Assembly (NCBI RefSeq): GCF_040365225.1
Contig: NZ_AP028055.1
Span: forward strand, 3,162,001-3,226,000
Length of the DNA: 64,000 bases
Source of the DNA: Bacteroides sedimenti
GTDB taxonomy: Bacteria; Bacteroidota; Bacteroidia; Bacteroidales; Bacteroidaceae
Direction of reading: 5' to 3'
Part shown: piece by piece, positions 59,130-64,000 of the stretch
How positions within the stretch are numbered: position 1 is the stretch's first letter
Layout of the letters: every line of letters begins with the position of its first letter
Translations under genes and position numbers: made by a program
Notes under the pieces: generated by a model
What the model was told of the DNA's origin: nothing
Database searches by the model: none
The model's input: the letters and a program-made list of their open reading frames with translations, nothing else

Positions 59130-61751
59130 ATGGGAAGATTTTTATTAGCTTACTTATTCTTTTATTTTACATTTCAGGTGAATTATGCTCAAAGCACATA
59201 TCCCTGGGCTGATATTTCATTGCCTTTGGATGTTCGGGTTGATAAGTTGATCAAATCTATGACGATAAATGAAAAGATAGGTCAGATGATGAATGATTCT
59301 CCAGCCATTGAGCGCCTTGGAATTCCACACTATAATTGGTGGAATGAGTGTCTTCATGGAGTTGCAAGAGCTGGACTAGCTACTGTTTATCCACAAGCGA
59401 TCGGTCTAGCTGCAACTTTTGATGATAAAGCGCTTTTTCATTCGGCTGAATTAATATCTGATGAGGCTCGGGCAAAGTATACGGATTTTGTGAAAAAAGG
59501 TTCAAGGGAGATCTATCAAGGATTAACTTATTGGTCTCCCAATATTAATATTTTCAGAGATCCACGTTGGGGTAGAGGGCAAGAGACTTATGGAGAGGAC
59601 CCTTTTCTTACTGGATGTATGGGGGCTGCTTTTGTAAAAGGACTGCAAGGGAATCAAAGTAATTATTTAAAACTGGTTGCGACAGCCAAACATTTTGCCG
59701 TTCATAGTGGCCCTGAATATGAACGGCATGTTATGAATGCTGTCGTATCTCCTTTTGATTTATGGGACACATATCTGCCGGCTTTTCATAAACTAGTTCG
59801 TGATGCAAGTGTGGCTTCAGTTATGTGTGCATATAATAGATTTGATGGTGAGCCTTGTTGTGGAAGTAATACTTTGTTGACTGATATTTTAAGGAACATG
59901 TGGGGATTTAAAGGTTATATAGTATCTGATTGTGGTGCTATTGATGATTTTTACAAAACACATAAAATTTCAATAAATGGAGTTGACTCTTCAGTGAAGG
60001 CTGTACGAGCTGGGACTGATCTGGAATGCGGGAATACCTATGAAAACTTACTTAGCGCGTTTAATAAAGGAGAGATAAAAGAATATGAGATTGATGAAGC
60101 CTTGCATAGGCTTTTTATTGCCAGATTCCGCTTGGGATTATTCAGTCCCGACTCGTTGAATCCTTATGCTAATATACCATATTCTGTCGTTGATTCAAAG
60201 GATCACAGACAGGATGCATTGAATATGGCATGCAAGTCTGTTGTCCTTTTAAAAAATGAAAATGATATTTTACCACTATCCAAATCACTTCGTAAAATTG
60301 CAATTATTGGACCGGCTGCAACCGATTCTGTATCTATTCTAGGGAATTATAATGGTACCCCTGGAAAACTTGTGACGGTGTTACAGGGTATCAAAAACAA
60401 AGTCAGCACGGAGACAGAAGTAGTATTCAAGCAAGGAGTTAACTACCTTGATAATAAAATTACCATGCCGATAAATTTGTGGCCGATGATTTTTAATGAG
60501 GATAAGAATGGGATGAAGGCAGAATATTTTAATAATATAAAATTAGAAGGCACTCCTGTTTTAACACGGATTGAAAATGGTATAAATTTTAAAGGAGGAG
60601 TTAATGATGAAATTGCTCCGGGTATTAAAGCTCGCTGGATATCAGTAAGATGGACAGGAAAGTTTATACCAAATGACGATGGAGATTACACTTTCTGCAT
60701 TTCTGGTGATGATGGCTTTAGACTATTTATTGATAATGAAATTGCTATTGATCATTTTTCTTTTCATGAAGAAATGTCAGATACCTATACACTCCATGTA
60801 AAAAAAGGTAAGAAGTACGATTTGAGACTTGAGTATTTCCAGGGTGATCAAGGTGTGTCTATACGTTTTGGCGGAGTTAACATTCAAGAAACAAATTATG
60901 AAGAGTTGGCAAATGAGGTCTCTGATGCAGACGCAATCATATTTGTTGGTGGAATATCTCCCCGACTTGAAGGTGAAGAAATGCCTGTAAACCTGCCAGG
61001 GTTTAAAAGAGGTGATCGCACTACTATTGCTTTGCCGGAAGTTCAGACAAAGATGATGCAAGCTTTATACAGAACCGGGAAACCAGTTATTTTTGTCATG
61101 CAGATAGGTAGCGCCTTATCAATAAACTGGGAGAATTCTTATTTAGCTGCGATTGTTAATGCCTGGTATGGTGGACAAGCTGCAGGAGAGGCTGTTGCAG
61201 ATATTCTATTTGGAGATTATAACCCTGCGGGACGTTTACCAATTACCTTTTATTGCTCAGATAATGATCTTCCTCCTTATAATGATTACAGTATGAAAGG
61301 ACGTACATATCGTTATTTTACAAAAGAAACATTATATCCATTTGGGTACGGTTTAAGCTACACCAACTTTTCTTACTCCGGTTTAAAAGTACCAGATAAA
61401 ATCATCACAGGGAAAGATGTATCTGTCAGTGTCGATGTAAAAAATATCGGAAAAATGGATGGCGATGAGGTTGTTCAGCTTTATTTAATCCATCATTCAT
61501 CTGATTCAACTATACCAAGATGTGCTTTGAAAGGATTTAAGCGCATTTCATTGAAAAGAGGAGAGTCCAAAACTGTAAGTTTTAACTTAACTCCTGAAGA
61601 CTTAAGTCTTGTTTCATCAAATGGAAGATTAAGGCAAATTCCTGATAAAGTCTCTGTTTTCATTGGTGGAGGTCAACCACATACTATAGGTGGAATAAAT
61701 GGAGTCTTTTCTGACACAAAAATATTAGGGCCTGTTTTCTATTGCAATTAA
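59130..61751 (+). CDS. GH3 family beta-glycosidase with PA14 insert
   Basis: An 873-aa exported enzyme (signal peptide to FTFQVNYAQ). I start at ATG 59130; a TTG three codons earlier is unlikely. GH3 TIM barrel: WWNECLHGVARAG, GLTYWSPNINIFRDPRWGRG, TAKHFAVHSGPE and nucleophile Asp267 in VSDCGAIDDF. The second domain has SPRLEGEEM (about 610-618) holding the probable acid/base Glu. Between them sits a PA14 carbohydrate-binding insert (about 460-595; FIPNDDGDYTFCISGDDGF). A fibronectin-III-like C-domain ends near GQPHTIGG. Closest type by motif is the beta-xylosidase/beta-glucosidase branch. It lies 26 bp after GH127 copy 1. Confidence 0.94.
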   Translation: MGRFLLAYLFFYFTFQVNYAQSTYPWADISLPLDVRVDKLIKSMTINEKIGQMMNDSPAIERLGIPHYNWWNECLHGVARAGLATVYPQAIGLAATFDDKALFHSAELISDEARAKYTDFVKKGSREIYQGLTYWSPNINIFRDPRWGRGQETYGEDPFLTGCMGAAFVKGLQGNQSNYLKLVATAKHFAVHSGPEYERHVMNAVVSPFDLWDTYLPAFHKLVRDASVASVMCAYNRFDGEPCCGSNTLLTDILRNMWGFKGYIVSDCGAIDDFYKTHKISINGVDSSVKAVRAGTDLECGNTYENLLSAFNKGEIKEYEIDEALHRLFIARFRLGLFSPDSLNPYANIPYSVVDSKDHRQDALNMACKSVVLLKNENDILPLSKSLRKIAIIGPAATDSVSILGNYNGTPGKLVTVLQGIKNKVSTETEVVFKQGVNYLDNKITMPINLWPMIFNEDKNGMKAEYFNNIKLEGTPVLTRIENGINFKGGVNDEIAPGIKARWISVRWTGKFIPNDDGDYTFCISGDDGFRLFIDNEIAIDHFSFHEEMSDTYTLHVKKGKKYDLRLEYFQGDQGVSIRFGGVNIQETNYEELANEVSDADAIIFVGGISPRLEGEEMPVNLPGFKRGDRTTIALPEVQTKMMQALYRTGKPVIFVMQIGSALSINWENSYLAAIVNAWYGGQAAGEAVADILFGDYNPAGRLPITFYCSDNDLPPYNDYSMKGRTYRYFTKETLYPFGYGLSYTNFSYSGLKVPDKIITGKDVSVSVDVKNIGKMDGDEVVQLYLIHHSSDSTIPRCALKGFKRISLKRGESKTVSFNLTPEDLSLVSSNGRLRQIPDKVSVFIGGGQPHTIGGINGVFSDTKILGPVFYCN

Positions 61752-61846
61752 TGTTCCTTTGTCTTTCAATTAGTATAGGCCCATTAAATGAATAGTATTT
61801 ATCATTTTATGAAACGATTGTGCGAATGAATGATAAGCTAATTTAA

Positions 61847-61854
61847 TATCTTTG
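61847..61854 (+). promoter_or_regulatory. Candidate internal -7 element before GH127 copy 2
   Basis: TATCTTTG matches TAnnTTTG and lies 38 bp before the ATG, in the only gap over 100 bp inside this gene run (61752-61892). No -33 element is clear. It could give the distal genes their own promoter. Confidence 0.35.
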
Positions 61855-61892
61855 GAAATCCTTGATAAGGATTATAACTTAATTATTAGACT

Positions 61893-63737
61893 ATGAAAAT
61901 ACAAACTTTAATACTGAACCTACTTACATTCAGTCTGATTTCATGTTCTTCTTCTCAGAAGGTCCCTTTCGTGCAAAAGAATACTCCGGTGATTTTTTCT
62001 AAAGTTAGAATCACTGATAATTTCTGGCAGCCTCGTCTCAAAACCCATGCTGCTGTCACCTTAAAGGCGTGCATTAATCAATGCGAGAACGAGACTCAAC
62101 GCATAAAGAATTTCAGTATCGCTGCAGGGATGGAACAAGGTAAGTTCAAAGGTTTTTTTTATGATGATTCGGATTTATATAAAATGATAGAAGGTGCATC
62201 TTATTCTTTAATGAATAATCCAAATCCTGAATTGGAAAATAAACTGGATAATATTATCTCAAAAATTGTAGGTGCTCAGTTAAAAGATGGGTATCTAATG
62301 ACTTATTTCATTTTAGGAGATCTAAATAAGCGATGGACCGACATGGATAAGCATGAAATGTATTGTTGTGGTCATTTAATTGAAGCTGGAATTGCGTATT
62401 ATAATGCAACGGGGAAAAGGTCATTGCTTGATGTCGCTATAAAATATGCCAATCATATTGATTCTGTTTTTGGCCCAGGTAAACGCGACTGGGTTCCCGG
62501 TCATCCGGAAATTGAGCTTGCTTTGATAAAGCTATATCGTGTTACAAATGAAAATAAATATCTAAAACTGGCAAACTGGTTGTTGGAAGAGCGCGGTCAT
62601 AACAAAGGAACTTGGGATCCAGCAGATAAGGATTATTATCAGGACCTTAAACCTGTTAAAGAACTTTCCAAGATCAGTGGACATGCAGTTCGGGCAATGT
62701 ACTTGTTTACCGGTATGGCCGATTTAACTTCAATTACATCGGATACAAATTATATACAAGCTTTAGATCGCTTGTGGAATGATGTTGTTTATACTAAAAT
62801 GTATTTAACAGGCGGAATTGGTTCATCACGTAAGAATGAAGGATTTACTGAGGATTATGACCTGCCGAATGAAGAAGCATACTGTGAAACATGCGCTTCC
62901 GTTGGCATGGTCTTTTGGAACCAACGAATGAATATGTTGAGAGGAGACGGCAAATATGAAGATATTCTGGAAAGATCACTGTATAATGGAGCACTTGCAG
63001 GCACTTCTCTTTCAGGAGATCATTTCTTTTATGTGAATCCCCTGGCTTCTTCAGGCAATCACCATCGCAAACCATGGTACGGAACTGCATGTTGCCCAAG
63101 CCAGATATCTCGTTTATTACCTTCAATAGGTAATTATATTTATGCAACATCTAATGATGCTGTATGGGTTAATCTTTATATTGGAAGTGAAACAATAATC
63201 CCAATCAGGGGTAATAATATTAAGTTTATACAAACTACTGATTATCCCTGGAACGGCGATGTTCAAATTAAAATAGAGACAGAACAGAAAACTCCTTTCT
63301 CTGTAAAGTTGCGTGTGCCTGGATGGTGTAAGAATTACTCACTATTAGTAAATGGCAAACGTGTAAATGCCCAAAATGATAAACAGTACTTATTGATTAA
63401 ACGTACCTGGAAATCAGGAGATATTATTCAATTTTCAATGGATATGCCTGTTGAAGTCGTTGAAGCAGATCCCCGCGTAAAAGCAAATATAGGAAAAAGG
63501 GCTTTGCAGCGTGGCCCCATAGTATATTGTTTGGAAGAATGTGACAATCCCGATTTTGTCAATTGTCGGCTTTCTAAGCAAACAACCTATACGTCTGTTT
63601 TTAATAAAGAGTTGTTAGGTGGTGTGGCAACTATCTCTGCTACAAATAAAGACAATACATATCATTTCGTACCATATTATGCATGGGATAATCGAAAACC
63701 TGGTAAGATGAAAGTATGGGTTGATTATAAAGAATAA
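61893..63737 (+). CDS. GH127 family beta-L-arabinofuranosidase-like lipoprotein, copy 2
   Basis: A 614-aa lipoprotein (LTFSLISC, Cys18). It is closer to canonical GH127 than copy 1: FSKVRITDNFWQPRL at the N-terminus, LYKMIEGASYSL, HEMYCCGHLIEAGIAYY, GHAVRAMYLF, TGGIGSS, then the zinc site CETCASVG (Glu332, Cys334) and TACCPSQISRLLPSI (Cys400-Cys401). Cys401 aligns with the nucleophile cysteine of known beta-L-arabinofuranosidases, by analogy. A C-terminal beta-domain includes LRVPGWCKNYSLLVNG. It is separated from GH3 by 141 bp with a possible promoter and is 27 bp from the next gene. Confidence 0.93.
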   Translation: MKIQTLILNLLTFSLISCSSSQKVPFVQKNTPVIFSKVRITDNFWQPRLKTHAAVTLKACINQCENETQRIKNFSIAAGMEQGKFKGFFYDDSDLYKMIEGASYSLMNNPNPELENKLDNIISKIVGAQLKDGYLMTYFILGDLNKRWTDMDKHEMYCCGHLIEAGIAYYNATGKRSLLDVAIKYANHIDSVFGPGKRDWVPGHPEIELALIKLYRVTNENKYLKLANWLLEERGHNKGTWDPADKDYYQDLKPVKELSKISGHAVRAMYLFTGMADLTSITSDTNYIQALDRLWNDVVYTKMYLTGGIGSSRKNEGFTEDYDLPNEEAYCETCASVGMVFWNQRMNMLRGDGKYEDILERSLYNGALAGTSLSGDHFFYVNPLASSGNHHRKPWYGTACCPSQISRLLPSIGNYIYATSNDAVWVNLYIGSETIIPIRGNNIKFIQTTDYPWNGDVQIKIETEQKTPFSVKLRVPGWCKNYSLLVNGKRVNAQNDKQYLLIKRTWKSGDIIQFSMDMPVEVVEADPRVKANIGKRALQRGPIVYCLEECDNPDFVNCRLSKQTTYTSVFNKELLGGVATISATNKDNTYHFVPYYAWDNRKPGKMKVWVDYKE

Positions 63738-63764
63738 TTTAACATCGATATTAAGAAGAATATT

Positions 63765-64000
63765 ATGAAATTAAGAATATTGATATTTGTTTTTTCCCTT
63801 TTATCTTTGTCCGAAGTCTGCAATTCACAGGCTTTAAAGGCCGTCAGGGTTTCTACTTCAGAAAATAAAGGTTTACAAATTGTTAATTTCAATGGCTTTC
63901 AACAGCCAGGTTATGATTTACCCTTAATATCGGTTCGCATTAATGGGGAATGTTGCTCTTCGCTGAATGCTCGTCCTGCGGATAATGAAAAAGCTGTGTT
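63765..64000 (+). CDS. Exported protein, 5' fragment (continues beyond window)
   Basis: ATG at 63765 opens a frame that runs to the window end (78 codons). It begins with a signal peptide (MKLRILIFVFSLLSLSEVCN then SQA) and continues as an extracytoplasmic protein (ALKAVRVSTSENKGLQIVNF, then YDLPLISVRINGECCSSLNA). Too little is present to name a family; a glycosidase or accessory protein of PUL 2 is expected from context. It starts 27 bp after GH127 copy 2, the same strand and likely operon. Confidence 0.75.
   Translation, partial: MKLRILIFVFSLLSLSEVCNSQALKAVRVSTSENKGLQIVNFNGFQQPGYDLPLISVRINGECCSSLNARPADNEKAV

Noticed and set aside
1..64000. Prophage, integrative element or plasmid functions
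   Set aside because: No integrase, relaxase, phage structural or replication genes were recognised on either strand.

Overview
The window reads as a chromosome segment of a gut-type Bacteroidales bacterium, most likely Bacteroides. The reasons are: a dcw cluster ordered mraZ-rsmH-ftsL-ftsI-murE-mraY-murD-ftsW-murG-murC-ftsQ-ftsA-ftsZ with no murF or ddl in it; SusC/SusD pairs; a periplasm-sensing hybrid two-component regulator; FecR/ECF-sigma control; lack of clear Shine-Dalgarno sequences; and Bacteroides-type promoter elements (TTTG / TAnnTTTG). The species cannot be named from the sequence alone.

Layout. Positions 1-6.1 kb hold housekeeping genes: the 3' end of gpmI, a DUF3109 protein, a flavodoxin-like protein, a DUF3795 protein, gyrB, rpsT, tRNA-Glu(UUC) and recO. 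Positions 6.15-22.07 kb (minus strand) hold one compact division and cell-wall operon from mraZ through ftsZ to a GatB/YqeY protein. Many of its genes overlap or nearly touch. A candidate MraZ operator of three 10-bp-spaced repeats lies upstream, and a hairpin terminator closes the operon at about 6.05 kb.

Positions 22.7-33.4 kb (plus strand) hold a first polysaccharide-utilisation locus (PUL 1): ECF sigma factor, FecR anti-sigma factor, SusC-like transporter with an N-terminal STN signalling domain, SusD-like lipoprotein, a GH95-like glycosidase and a GH16 lipoprotein. The STN/FecR/ECF chain implies trans-envelope induction by the imported glycan. Positions 33.4-35.5 kb are mostly non-coding. 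This stretch contains a FucA-like class II aldolase gene and, upstream of it, four 22-bp-spaced TGTACA-headed units that form a perfect 32-bp inverted repeat.

Positions 35.5-64 kb hold a larger, visibly more AT-rich locus (PUL 2). On the minus strand are GH172 (DUF2961) and GH92 genes. Divergently on the plus strand are a hybrid two-component system, a SusC/SusD pair, a small lipoprotein, a 365-aa exported protein of unknown family, a glycosidase-like/SUMF1-like fusion, a two-domain protein with a debranching-enzyme-like barrel, two different GH127-superfamily enzymes, a GH3 enzyme with a PA14 insert, and the start of another exported protein cut by the window end. The expected flow is surface binding by SusD and the small lipoprotein, import by SusC, periplasmic cleavage by the exported glycosidases, and sensing of a fragment by the hybrid regulator, which then activates the locus.

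The best candidates for undescribed biology are the enzyme block at 49.7-57.1 kb, in which three consecutive proteins have no confident function, and the 22-bp repeat element at 35.22-35.31 kb. PUL 2's GH127 plus GH172 content suggests a furanoside-containing glycan, but the substrate is inference.
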